From GWC2-40-17 sp035400705 (GTDB lineage: Bacteria > Patescibacteriota > Patescibacteriia > Magasanikbacterales > UBA10003), in assembly GCA_035400705.1 (NCBI GenBank), contig DAOMZV010000002.1:1-46947 (forward strand): DNA of 46,947 nucleotides, read 5' to 3'. The position numbers and the translations under genes are program-made. Below the pieces are notes generated by a model. The model had not been told where the DNA came from and made no database searches. It saw only the letters and a list, made by a program, of their open reading frames with translations. How positions within the stretch are numbered: the first letter of the stretch is position 1; each line of letters opens with the position of its first letter. Below, in pieces: positions 29,742 to 38,086 of this stretch.

Positions 29742-30329
29742 ATGTCTATAGATGTTAAACTTATTACTGCTGTCCGCGAAATTACCGGTGCTGGTATGGT
29801 GGACGTTAAAAATGCTTTAGAAGAAGTGGGTGGAGATAAAGATGCTGCCGTGGAATTATTGCGTAAAAAAGGCATTATTAAAGCCGCTAAAAAAGGAGAA
29901 CGCGAGACCAAAGAAGGTTTGGTCCATGCTTACGTCCATGGCAATAATAAATCCGGTGCTTTAGTGGAAGTGTGGTGTGAGACAGACTTTGTGGCTCGTA
30001 ACGAAGCTTTTCAAGAAATGGTTCATAATATTGCTATGCATATTGTCGCTGCCAATCCTTTGTATGTTTCTTCCGAAGAAATTCCTACTGCAGAAATTGA
30101 AAAAGAAAAAGTTGTGCAACGTGAAATTTTGAAAGCCGAAGGAAAACCAGAAGCAATGATCGAAAAGATTTTAGAAGGCAAAATGCAAAAATATTTTTCC
30201 GAAATTTGTTTATTAAATCAACCCTATATTAAAGATGATAAAATTACTGTTGGTGATTTAGTCAAACAAAATATTGCCGTGATTGGTGAAAACATTCAGA
30301 TAAAAAGATTTACCAGGTTTGCCATGTAG
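29742..30329 (+). CDS. tsf: Elongation factor Ts
   Basis: EF-Ts is the nucleotide exchange factor of EF-Tu. The 195-residue protein is the short form, with the N-terminal UBA-like domain (VREITGAGMVDVKNALEE) and the signature ETDFVARNEAFQ in the core. The usual neighbour rpsB is 17 kb away on the other strand; here tsf closes the secE-nusG transcript, 18 bases after nusG. Confidence 0.97.
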   Translation: MSIDVKLITAVREITGAGMVDVKNALEEVGGDKDAAVELLRKKGIIKAAKKGERETKEGLVHAYVHGNNKSGALVEVWCETDFVARNEAFQEMVHNIAMHIVAANPLYVSSEEIPTAEIEKEKVVQREILKAEGKPEAMIEKILEGKMQKYFSEICLLNQPYIKDDKITVGDLVKQNIAVIGENIQIKRFTRFAM

Positions 30330-30338
30330 AAAAATTAA

Positions 30339-30367
30339 ACAGCCGAGGTTTAGCCTCGGCTTTTTGT
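30339..30367 (+). terminator. Terminator of secE-nusG-tsf
   Basis: Stem AGCCGAGG/CCTCGGCT (30341-30348 with 30354-30361), loop of five, followed by T. Confidence 0.93.
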
Positions 30368-30380
30368 TTTCTAGAATTTT

Positions 30381-30389
30381 TGCTATAAT
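30381..30389 (+). promoter_or_regulatory. Extended -10 promoter of gap
   Basis: TGC-TATAAT. The -35 position at a 17-base spacing (30361-30366) is the T-run of the tsf terminator. Confidence 0.65.
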
Positions 30390-30422
30390 TTAAGTACTAA
30401 TTAATTCTTAAGCGTCTTATTT

Positions 30423-31421
30423 ATGAATATCGCGATTAACGGATTTGGCCGTATTGGCCGTCAGGCTTTTAAAGCCGGTTGGGGGAGAAAAAACTTTAAT
30501 ATTGTAGCTATTAATGATTTAACTGATACCAAAACCTTATCTTTTCTGTTGCAATACGATACAGCTTATCATAAATGGAATCATCAAGTTAGTTATGATG
30601 AAAAAAATTTAATTATTGATGGCGTCAAGGTTCCGGTTTTTGCCTCTAAAGATCCAACTACTTTGCCTTGGAAAGATTTGCAGGTTGATGTGGTAATAGA
30701 AAGTACTGGTAAGTTTACCAGTGAAGATGGAGCAAAGACTCATATAGCCGCCGGCGCTAAAAAAGTGGTTATTTCCGCCCCAGCCAAAGGCGGCAACGTA
30801 CCAACTTACGTCTTAGGTGTGAATGAAGAAGGGCTGATTAAAGAAACCGCTGTAGTTATTAACAATGCTTCTTGTACTACTAATTCTTTAGCTCCAGTTA
30901 TGGCAGTTTTGCATGAAAAATTTGGTGTAGTTAAGGCGATGATGAGTACAGTTCACGGTTATACTAATGATCAAAATTTACAAGATGGTCCTCACAAGGA
31001 TTTACGCCGCGCTAGAGCCGCTGCCGAAAACATTATTCCTACGACTACCGGCGCCGCTATTGCTGTAGCCGAGGTCTTACCAGATTTAAAAGGTAAGTTT
31101 GATGGGATTGCCTTACGTGTCCCAGTGCCAGTGGTTTCCTTGTCTGATATTACAGTTGTTTTAGCTAAACAAACTACGGCGGCAGAAATTAATGCTGTTT
31201 TAACCGAAGCTTCTAAAACAGATCGCTTGCAAGGAATCATGTCAGTAACCAACGAACCTCTGGTTTCTTCAGATTTTGTCGGTAATACTTCTTCGGGTAT
31301 TGTGGATTTGTCTTTAACTAAAGTAGTGGAAGGTGATTTAGCTAAAATTGTGGTTTGGTACGATAATGAATTAGGTTATTCCAATCGTTTGGTGGAAATT
31401 ATTGAAAAATTTGGTGCCTAA
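30423..31421 (+). CDS. gap: Glyceraldehyde-3-phosphate dehydrogenase
   Basis: GAPDH oxidises glyceraldehyde 3-phosphate to 1,3-bisphosphoglycerate. The 332 residues show the NAD-binding INGFGRIGRQAF, the catalytic NNASCTTNSLAPV with the active-site Cys, TVHGYTNDQNLQDGPHKDLRRAR (in part), RVPVPVVSLSD and the C-terminal VVWYDNELGYSNRLVE. Asp33 in INDLTD suggests NAD preference. pgk follows 11 bases later; together they convert triose phosphate to 3-phosphoglycerate with ATP formation. Confidence 0.98.
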   Translation: MNIAINGFGRIGRQAFKAGWGRKNFNIVAINDLTDTKTLSFLLQYDTAYHKWNHQVSYDEKNLIIDGVKVPVFASKDPTTLPWKDLQVDVVIESTGKFTSEDGAKTHIAAGAKKVVISAPAKGGNVPTYVLGVNEEGLIKETAVVINNASCTTNSLAPVMAVLHEKFGVVKAMMSTVHGYTNDQNLQDGPHKDLRRARAAAENIIPTTTGAAIAVAEVLPDLKGKFDGIALRVPVPVVSLSDITVVLAKQTTAAEINAVLTEASKTDRLQGIMSVTNEPLVSSDFVGNTSSGIVDLSLTKVVEGDLAKIVVWYDNELGYSNRLVEIIEKFGA

Positions 31422-31432
31422 AATAGCTTTTT

Positions 31433-32617
31433 ATGAAGTATCTTCGTCAAATTAAAAATTTAACTGGTAAAAGAGTTTTAATGAGGGTTGATTTTAATGT
31501 TGGTTTTAATAAAGAAGGCAAAATTGAACCAGAAGACGCCATCAAAATCGAACGAACTCTACCCACGATTAAATATTTAGTTAAGAAAAAAGCTAAAATA
31601 ATTTTGATCGCTCATTTAGGCCGACCAGAAGGACAGCGAGTTAAAGAATTGCGTTTAGATGGTGTGGCTGAATATGTTTCCCAATCTTTAAAAAAAACAA
31701 TCACAAAACTCGATGATGTTCTTGGTTTAACTGTGGCTCGTCAGGTTAGTAAAATGAAAAATGGTCAAATTATTTTATTGGAAAATATCCGTTTTGAGAT
31801 TGGAGAAGAAATCAATAGCCCAGTATTAGCTAAGGAATTGGCTAAGTTGGGCGATATTTATGTTAATGAAGCCTTTGGTGTATCTCATCGTAAAGCGGCT
31901 TCAGTTTGTGCTATTACCAAATATCTACCCAGTTATGCTGGTTTGTTGTTAGAACAAGAAATCAAGGCTATGGATTATGTTCTTAAAAAACCAAAAAAAC
32001 CGGTGGTCGTGATTATGGGTGGTTTAAAATTTGAAACCAAATTGCCGGTAATTAAAAAGTTATTACCTAAGGCGGACCAGGTTTTATTGGGTGGTGGTTT
32101 ATCAAGTACGGTTTTAGCTGCTCTGGGTTATACTGTTGGTTCATCCAAAATTGGTAAAGATTATTTTTCTGAAGCTAAAAAAGTTGGTCAAAATAAAAAG
32201 GTTTTTTTGCCTTTGGATGTGGTGGCTGGTAGGAAAGATTCTTCGGATTATCGTAACTGTCTAGTGGAGAAAAAAACTAAAGAGGTTTGCTTAGGAGATT
32301 TAGCTATTTATGATATCGGGCCTAATACAATAAGAGCTTGGAGTGAAATTATTAAAAAGGCTAATACAATTATTTGGAATGGTCCGATGGGTTTTTTTGA
32401 ACAGCCACCTTTTGATAAAGGTAGTTTGTCTTTAGCCTATTTAGTTGGCGCTAGATCCAAAGGCCCATCTTATGGTATTGTTGGGGGAGGGGAAACCCTA
32501 GCCGTTTTAGCTAGGAGTCAAATGACTCAGTACGTCGATCATATTTCTACTGGCGGTGGGGCAATGCTAGAGTATTTATCAGGAAAGAAATTGCCCGGTT
32601 TACAATCTCTTAAATAA
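31433..32617 (+). CDS. pgk: Phosphoglycerate kinase
   Basis: PGK transfers phosphate from 1,3-bisphosphoglycerate to ADP. The 394 residues contain RVLMRVDFNVGF, LIAHLGRPEG, ILLENIRFEIGEE, the GGLKFETKLPVI hinge segment (many relatives have GGAKVxxKI), IWNGPMGFFE and the C-terminal STGGGAMLEYLSGKKLPG. It is cotranscribed with gap and probably with the SIMPL-domain gene 27 bases downstream. Confidence 0.97.
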   Translation: MKYLRQIKNLTGKRVLMRVDFNVGFNKEGKIEPEDAIKIERTLPTIKYLVKKKAKIILIAHLGRPEGQRVKELRLDGVAEYVSQSLKKTITKLDDVLGLTVARQVSKMKNGQIILLENIRFEIGEEINSPVLAKELAKLGDIYVNEAFGVSHRKAASVCAITKYLPSYAGLLLEQEIKAMDYVLKKPKKPVVVIMGGLKFETKLPVIKKLLPKADQVLLGGGLSSTVLAALGYTVGSSKIGKDYFSEAKKVGQNKKVFLPLDVVAGRKDSSDYRNCLVEKKTKEVCLGDLAIYDIGPNTIRAWSEIIKKANTIIWNGPMGFFEQPPFDKGSLSLAYLVGARSKGPSYGIVGGGETLAVLARSQMTQYVDHISTGGGAMLEYLSGKKLPGLQSLK

Positions 32618-32644
32618 TTTAATTTATTTAATTTAATAAAGCCT

Positions 32645-33469
32645 ATGTGCTGCACATGCAATGACAAAAATTGCACCGGCGACGGCAAGACTTGCCGTTG
32701 TTCTGGTTGCTGGTCTTTTGGGAAAGTTTTTCTCAAAGTCCTTGTAGGAATTTTGTTAGTTTATTTAATTGTTTTTGTGGGAACCTTATCTCGCAACAAC
32801 GTTAAAAAGTATAGTTTTATTGGTAAAGCTGATAGAATGCAAAATACCATTTCCATTAGTGGTGAAGGTAAAGAGGTCGGCGCTCCTAATGTAGCAGTAA
32901 CTGACATTGGTTTTGTGACTGAAGGAAAAGATGTGGCGACTGCTCAGAAAGAGAATACGGAAAAAATGAATAAATTGATTGTTGAAGTTAAAAAATTAGG
33001 TGTTCAAGATGCCGATATCCAAACTAGTAATTACTCCGTTTATCCTCGTTACGATTATACTGATGGCCGTAGCGTTTTATCTGGTTATACTGTCAACCAA
33101 TCAGTAAACTTAAAAATTAGAGATTTAGCTAAAATCAGCACTGTTTTAGCTAAAGTTGGTGAAGTTGGTGTTAACCAAGTTAGCAGTCTTAGTTTTGTGA
33201 TTGATGAACAAGAAAATTTAAGAGTTTTAGCTAGAGATAAGGCTTTAAAGAATGCTAAAGACAAGGCCGAAGCATTAGCCAAGGCTTTAGGTGTTAAGGT
33301 GGTGAAGGTAGTTTCTTACAACGAATATACTCCTAGCGACTCTTATATGATGAAGTCTTACGCAGTGGCCGAGGGTATGGGTGGTGGCTCTATGGCTCCT
33401 TCTCCAGATATTCAATCTGGAAGTATGGAGGTAAAAGTTAATGTTAATGTTGTCTACGAAATAGAGTAA
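32645..33469 (+). CDS. SIMPL-domain (DUF541) protein with a Cys-rich N-terminus
   Basis: Residues 1-23 contain seven Cys (2, 3, 5, 10, 17, 19 and 22) before a single membrane segment at about 29-48. The extracytoplasmic remainder is a SIMPL domain: ISISGEGKEVGAPNVAVTDI, TAQKENTEKMNKLI, DADIQTSNYSVYPRYDY and the C-terminal MEVKVNVNVVYEIE. SIMPL/DUF541 proteins include E. coli YggE; their biochemical function is not settled. The Cys-rich tail could bind metal on the cytoplasmic side. It is third in a gap-pgk transcript and precedes a shared terminator. Confidence 0.92.
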   Translation: MCCTCNDKNCTGDGKTCRCSGCWSFGKVFLKVLVGILLVYLIVFVGTLSRNNVKKYSFIGKADRMQNTISISGEGKEVGAPNVAVTDIGFVTEGKDVATAQKENTEKMNKLIVEVKKLGVQDADIQTSNYSVYPRYDYTDGRSVLSGYTVNQSVNLKIRDLAKISTVLAKVGEVGVNQVSSLSFVIDEQENLRVLARDKALKNAKDKAEALAKALGVKVVKVVSYNEYTPSDSYMMKSYAVAEGMGGGSMAPSPDIQSGSMEVKVNVNVVYEIE

Positions 33470-33473
33470 ATAA

Positions 33474-33511
33474 TAAAAAAATCGGCTCCCTTTTCAGGAG
33501 CTGATTTTTTA
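33474..33511 (+). terminator. Bidirectional terminator between the SIMPL gene and gpmI copy 1
   Basis: Stem AAATCGGCTCC/GGAGCTGATTT (one G-U pair) flanked by A- and T-runs on both sides, serving the convergent genes. Confidence 0.87.
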
Positions 33512-35011
33512 TTTGATTAAAGGTAGGCTGGTCATTTCTTTTGGTTGTGGCAAATTCATAATTTTCAAAATTGTAGGGGAAACTTGGTGTAAACAATTAC
33601 CACTAGCCAATTTAATTTTAGGATCAGTGATAATTAGGGGTACGTGATTAAAGGTGTGGGCCGTGTGGGGCTGCTGTCCATCGTTCATTAATTCAATGTT
33701 GCCATGATCAGCTGTAATTAAAACCGTGTAACCATGAGTGGCAGCGAAAGGGATGATTTGAGCTAATGCTTTATCAATTTCAAGAACGGCTTTGATTCCC
33801 GCGGTTAAATCGCCGCTGTGTCCAACCATGTCACCATTGGCAAAATTAGTGACAATTAGCTCATAAGATTCTAGTTCAATGGCGCGAGACAAAGATTTAA
33901 CAATTTCAGCCAAACTCATTTCCGGGTTAGTGGTGTAATTAGTTAGTCCCAAAGAGGGGATAACCATTCGGCTTTCATTATTAAAAACATTTTCTCGCCC
34001 ACCATTAAAAAAATAAGTTACATGGGCATATTTTTCGGTTTCCGTGATGCGAAATTGTTTTAGTCCTTGTTGAGAAATCCATTCGCCTAAGGTATTAACA
34101 GGTATTTCTGGTGGGTACATTACTTTAACCGGGGTGTATTCACTGTCGTATTCTGTTAAACTGGATAAAAACAAATTATTAGGTACGGTAACTGTTTGTT
34201 GTATGGCACTGGGAGCGGTTTTCAAAAAAAGACGAACCATTTGACGCATACGATCAGCTCGAAAATTAAAAAAGACCGCAGCATCGTTCGAGCTAATAAC
34301 TTTATCATCAAAATTAGTTGGGGCAACAAATTCATCACCAATGTTTTCCTGATATTGGTTATTTAAAAAATCTTGCGGTTTTTGTTTGGTAATAGTTTGA
34401 GGTTGGGTCAAATAGTCAAAAACCATTTTAGTTCTTTCCCATTTTTCTCCTCGATCCATAGCTAAGGATCGTCCGGTCATGGTGGAGATTTTGATTTCGG
34501 AGGTTAGTCCCGGTTCTATTTTTTTGATTAAATCAATAGCGCTCATTGGAGGCATATCCCGACCATCCAAAAAAAGATGTAGAGAAACGCTAGGAAATTT
34601 TTCTTTTTTAGCCCAGTTGATTAAGGCAGTTAGATGATTGATGTGAGAATGAATTCCACCGTTGCTTAAAAGCCCAACTAAGTGTAATTTACCACCATAA
34701 GCCATTAAATGATCTTTAGTGTCTTGCAATACCGGATTGCGAAAGAAAGTTAAGTCGGCAATAGTTTTATCAATTTTAGCAACATTTTGCCAAACAATTC
34801 TACCAGCACCCAAGGTAAGATGACCAACTTCAGAACCAGATAAACAGCCTTTGGGCAGACCCACTAATTCTTCTCTAGCATGTAAAACAGTATTAGGAAA
34901 TTTTTTTAATAATTCCTGATAATAAGGAGGATGAGCTTGAAAAATAGCATTGGCAGAAGAGTTTTCACCTACACCCCAACCATCCAAAATCAACAAGATT
35001 GTTTTTTTCAT
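33509..35011 (-). CDS. gpmI: 2,3-bisphosphoglycerate-independent phosphoglycerate mutase, copy 1
   Basis: iPGM interconverts 3- and 2-phosphoglycerate through a phosphoserine. The 500-residue protein has the metal-binding LDGWG at the start, the catalytic Ser in GSEVGHLTLGAGR (most relatives, and copy 2, read NSEVGH), GGIHSHINH, FLDGRDMPP, FFNFRADRMRQ, TEKYAHVTYFFNGG, NFANGDMVGHSG and TADHGN, with a THT-type His near the end. The GRxxAMDR segment reads GRSLAMDRGEKW rather than the usual GRYYAMDRDxRW. All metal and phosphate ligands I can trace are kept, so it should be active. It is on the opposite strand to the other glycolytic genes. Confidence 0.93.
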   Translation of the reverse strand: MKKTILLILDGWGVGENSSANAIFQAHPPYYQELLKKFPNTVLHAREELVGLPKGCLSGSEVGHLTLGAGRIVWQNVAKIDKTIADLTFFRNPVLQDTKDHLMAYGGKLHLVGLLSNGGIHSHINHLTALINWAKKEKFPSVSLHLFLDGRDMPPMSAIDLIKKIEPGLTSEIKISTMTGRSLAMDRGEKWERTKMVFDYLTQPQTITKQKPQDFLNNQYQENIGDEFVAPTNFDDKVISSNDAAVFFNFRADRMRQMVRLFLKTAPSAIQQTVTVPNNLFLSSLTEYDSEYTPVKVMYPPEIPVNTLGEWISQQGLKQFRITETEKYAHVTYFFNGGRENVFNNESRMVIPSLGLTNYTTNPEMSLAEIVKSLSRAIELESYELIVTNFANGDMVGHSGDLTAGIKAVLEIDKALAQIIPFAATHGYTVLITADHGNIELMNDGQQPHTAHTFNHVPLIITDPKIKLASGNCLHQVSPTILKIMNLPQPKEMTSLPLIK

Positions 35012-35036
35012 AAGTAATTAATTTAAAAGTTACTTT

Positions 35037-35065
35037 ATAATACGGGAAAAAAGGTTAATTGGCAA
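35037..35065 (-). promoter_or_regulatory. Promoter of gpmI copy 1
   Basis: On the minus strand TTGCCA (35060-35065) and TATTAT (35037-35042) are 17 bases apart. Confidence 0.65.
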
Positions 35066-35121
35066 GATACATTTTTAGTTGTTTAACTAATTTAGGGGGT
35101 CTTTTACAAAAATTATTTTTT

Positions 35122-35130
35122 TGTTATACT
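35122..35130 (+). promoter_or_regulatory. Extended -10 promoter of eno
   Basis: TGT-TATACT lies 27 bases before the chosen eno ATG. Confidence 0.6.
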
Positions 35131-35157
35131 ACGGGAATCACTAATTATTTTTTTCTT

Positions 35158-36402
35158 ATGAAAATATTTCAAATTATTGCTCGAGAAATTTTAGACTCTC
35201 GCGGTAATCCCACTGTCTCCACTAAAGTTATTTTAAATTCCGGCGCGATTGGTGTAGCAGCGGTGCCCTCTGGTGCCTCAACTGGTACTCATGAAGCTTT
35301 GGAATTGCGTGATGGTGGCAAACGCTATAATGGCAAAGGTGTTTTAAAAGCCGTAAAAAATGTTAATGAAAAGATTGCTCCTAAAATTGTTAATCAAGAA
35401 ATTAATTCAATCGAAGAATTGGATAATTTAATGCTTAAGTTGGATGGCACTAAAAATAAAAGCCAATTAGGTGCTAACGCCATTTTAAGTATTTCTTTGG
35501 CTGCTGCTCGGGCAGCTGCTAGTGAAAAAGGCCAAGAATTGTATGATTATTTAGCTGAAAGTTTTGGTTTTAAAAATTCTTTTAAAACTCCTCAAGGAAT
35601 GATGAATGTAATTAACGGTGGGGCTCATGCAGATTCCGGTTTATCTATCCAGGAATTTATGTTGGTGCCTCAAAATAAAAAAATGTCTGAACGAGTTAGA
35701 ATTGGCGCTGAAGTGTTTCATTCTTTAAAATCTTTGTTAAAAAAGAATGGTCAGGCTGTGGGAGTAGGTGACGAAGGCGGTTTTGCACCGCATTTGAAAG
35801 GTTCCGAGGAAGCTTTAAAATTTTTAATGAAGGCAATTACTAATGCCGGTTACCGTCCTGGTAAGGATGTTAATTTAGCTTTAGATGCCGCTGCTTCCGA
35901 ATTTTTTAACCAAGGAAAATATAATTTAGATGGTAAAAAATTATCTGGTAGGGAATTGGCAAAAGTTTATTTATCTTGGATGAAGAAATACCCTTTAGTT
36001 TCTTTAGAGGATCCCTTTGCCGAAGACGATTGGCAGTCTTGGCAAGATTTTATGTTGGATCTAAAAAAACAAAAAGCCAAGACTTTAGTGGTGGGGGATG
36101 ATTTGTTTGTGACCAATGTTGAGCGTTTACAGCAAGGTATTGATTACAAAGCAGCTAATGCTATTTTAATTAAGGTTAATCAGATCGGTAGTTTAACCGA
36201 AACTATGGCCGCTATTAAGTTGGCCCAGGCTAACGGATTTAAAGTGATTATCTCCCATCGCTCTGGGGAAACTGCCGATACTTTTATTGCTGATTTAGCT
36301 GTAGCGACTGGTGCTGATTATATTAAGACAGGTTCACTGTCTCGTTCTGAGAGAATAGAAAAGTATAATCGTTTAATGGAAATTGAGGAAAATTTGAAAT
36401 AA
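35158..36402 (+). CDS. eno: Enolase (phosphopyruvate hydratase)
   Basis: Enolase dehydrates 2-phosphoglycerate to phosphoenolpyruvate. From ATG at 35158 the protein is 414 residues, starting KIFQIIAREILDSRGNPTV. Other family blocks are VPSGASTGTHEALELRDG, MMNVINGGAHAD, QEFMLVP, GDEGGFAPHL, LEDPFAEDDW, GDDLFVTN, LIKVNQIGSLTET and the catalytic-loop SHRSGETAD. The open frame extends 33 codons further upstream, but that part has no enolase similarity and contains the promoter. The gene is flanked by two phosphoglycerate mutase genes, one on each strand. Confidence 0.97.
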   Translation: MKIFQIIAREILDSRGNPTVSTKVILNSGAIGVAAVPSGASTGTHEALELRDGGKRYNGKGVLKAVKNVNEKIAPKIVNQEINSIEELDNLMLKLDGTKNKSQLGANAILSISLAAARAAASEKGQELYDYLAESFGFKNSFKTPQGMMNVINGGAHADSGLSIQEFMLVPQNKKMSERVRIGAEVFHSLKSLLKKNGQAVGVGDEGGFAPHLKGSEEALKFLMKAITNAGYRPGKDVNLALDAAASEFFNQGKYNLDGKKLSGRELAKVYLSWMKKYPLVSLEDPFAEDDWQSWQDFMLDLKKQKAKTLVVGDDLFVTNVERLQQGIDYKAANAILIKVNQIGSLTETMAAIKLAQANGFKVIISHRSGETADTFIADLAVATGADYIKTGSLSRSERIEKYNRLMEIEENLK

Positions 36403-36415
36403 TTTTTATAAAAAA

Positions 36416-36451
36416 ATCCGCCTTGATTTAAAAAACAGGGCGGTTTTTTTA
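36416..36451 (+). terminator. Terminator of eno
   Basis: Stem CCGCCTTG/CAGGGCGG (36418-36425 with 36436-36443, one G-U pair) and seven T. Confidence 0.88.
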
Positions 36452-36462
36452 TTATTTTTTAA

Positions 36463-36491
36463 TTGTCAAACTGGCTTAAAAATGATAGAAT
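36463..36491 (+). promoter_or_regulatory. Promoter of gpmI copy 2
   Basis: TTGTCA (36463-36468) and TAGAAT (36486-36491) are 17 bases apart; the ATG follows eight bases later, so the mRNA is probably leaderless. Confidence 0.7.
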
Positions 36492-36499
36492 TTTAAAAT

Positions 36500-38083
36500 A
36501 TGAATAAATTAACACATAGTCCAGTTGTTTTAGCCATTTTAGATGGTTGGGGTGTTGCGCCACCTTCAGAAGGTAACCCCATAACTCAGGCAAATTTACC
36601 TAATTTTAAAAAGTTTATTAAAAATTATCCGGCCATGACCATTTTAGCTTCTGGCAATGAAGTTGGTTTGGAATGGGGGCAAATGGGTAATTCCGAGGTC
36701 GGTCACTTAAATATTGGAGCGGGTCGTGTTTATTATCAAACCCTCTTAAGATTAGATCGAGAAATTAAAGAGGGGTCTTTTTTCCAAAATGAAGCTTTGC
36801 GCGGAGCAATTGCTCACGCGAAAAAAAATAATTCCGTTTTGCATCTCATGGGTTTATTTAGTGGGGGCAATGTTCATGCTTCAGAAGAGCATGGTTATGC
36901 TTTGTTAGAGTTGGCTGCTCAAGAAAAACTTAGCCAAGTTTACATCCATGTTTTTTTAGATGGTCGCGATGCCTTGTTTAATGGCGGTTTAGAATCAGTC
37001 AAAAAATTACAAGCTCAAATGACCAAATTAAAAGTTGGCAAAATTGCTTCTATCTCTGGACGTTTTTATGCCATGGATAGAGATAACCACTGGGACAGAA
37101 TTGAAAAAAGTTATCGAGCAATTGTTGAAGGAAAGAGTGATGAAGTTTTTGATAATCCCTTAAAAGCTATTGAAAGTTCTTATGCCAAACAAATTTATGA
37201 CGAGCAGTTTATTCCAGTAGCTATTCAAGAAAAGAAACAGCCGGTAGCAACTGTGGGAGACAAAGATGCAGTAATCTTTTTTAATTTTCGGGCTGATCGG
37301 GCTAGACAATTAACCAAAGCCTTTGTTTTGCCTGGTTTTGATAAATTTTCTAGAAAATATTTTCCAAATTTATATTTTGTTACCATATCTGAATACGAAA
37401 AAGACCTGCCTGTTCATATTGCTTATCCGCCACAAATTGTTAAAAATTGTTTAGCCGAAGCGATTTCTAAGGCTGGTTTAAAACAATTCCATATTGCCGA
37501 AACCGAAAAATATGCCCACATCACTTTTTTCTTGAATGGTTTAACTGAGAATCCTTTTCCAGGAGAAGACCGGCAAATTATTCCTTCACCTAATGTGGCT
37601 AGCTTTGAACAAAAACCAGAGATGTCAGCTTTAGAAATTACCAAGAAAGTTTTACAAGTAATTGAAGAAAAAAAATATGATTTTATTGCCTTAAATTTTG
37701 CCAATGCCGATATGGTTGGTCATTCGGGTAATATGAAAGCAACTATCAAGGCAGCAGAAACAATTGACAACTGTTTAGGTCAGGTGGCTGATGCTACTTT
37801 GTCTAAGGGTGGTGTTTTAGTGATCACTGCCGATCATGGCAACGCTGAGGAATTGATTAATTTTAAAACTGGTCAAATTGATAAAGAACATAGCACTAAC
37901 CCAGTCCCCTTATTAATTGTTGGTAAAGAATGGGAAGGTCAACAGGGAATGGGTCAAGATGCCTTGGACGGTGATTTAAGTTTAATGCAACCAGTTGGTT
38001 TGCTTAGTGATGTGGCTCCGACAGTTTTGAAAATTTTAGGTGTAGATATTCCCCCGGAAATGACCAGTCAGCCTTTAATTTAA
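36500..38083 (+). CDS. gpmI: 2,3-bisphosphoglycerate-independent phosphoglycerate mutase, copy 2
   Basis: A 527-residue iPGM with LDGWG near the start, the canonical catalytic GNSEVGHLNIGAGR, GRFYAMDRDNHWDR, FFNFRADRARQ, TEKYAHITFFLNG, NFANADMVGHSG and TADHGNAEE. The substrate-binding segment usually reading GGVHSHxxH is GGNVHASEEH, and the DGRDxPP loop reads DGRDALFNG. The final metal His is in KEHSTNPVP. It differs clearly from copy 1, so the pair is an old duplication or separate acquisitions. It is followed three bases later by mutM and then a PAP2 gene. Confidence 0.95.
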   Translation: MNKLTHSPVVLAILDGWGVAPPSEGNPITQANLPNFKKFIKNYPAMTILASGNEVGLEWGQMGNSEVGHLNIGAGRVYYQTLLRLDREIKEGSFFQNEALRGAIAHAKKNNSVLHLMGLFSGGNVHASEEHGYALLELAAQEKLSQVYIHVFLDGRDALFNGGLESVKKLQAQMTKLKVGKIASISGRFYAMDRDNHWDRIEKSYRAIVEGKSDEVFDNPLKAIESSYAKQIYDEQFIPVAIQEKKQPVATVGDKDAVIFFNFRADRARQLTKAFVLPGFDKFSRKYFPNLYFVTISEYEKDLPVHIAYPPQIVKNCLAEAISKAGLKQFHIAETEKYAHITFFLNGLTENPFPGEDRQIIPSPNVASFEQKPEMSALEITKKVLQVIEEKKYDFIALNFANADMVGHSGNMKATIKAAETIDNCLGQVADATLSKGGVLVITADHGNAEELINFKTGQIDKEHSTNPVPLLIVGKEWEGQQGMGQDALDGDLSLMQPVGLLSDVAPTVLKILGVDIPPEMTSQPLI

Positions 38084-38086
38084 AAT

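Noticed and set aside
35059..35157. Enolase frame extended 33 codons upstream
   Set aside because: The extension contains the extended -10 promoter, and the enolase family start matches ATG at 35158.
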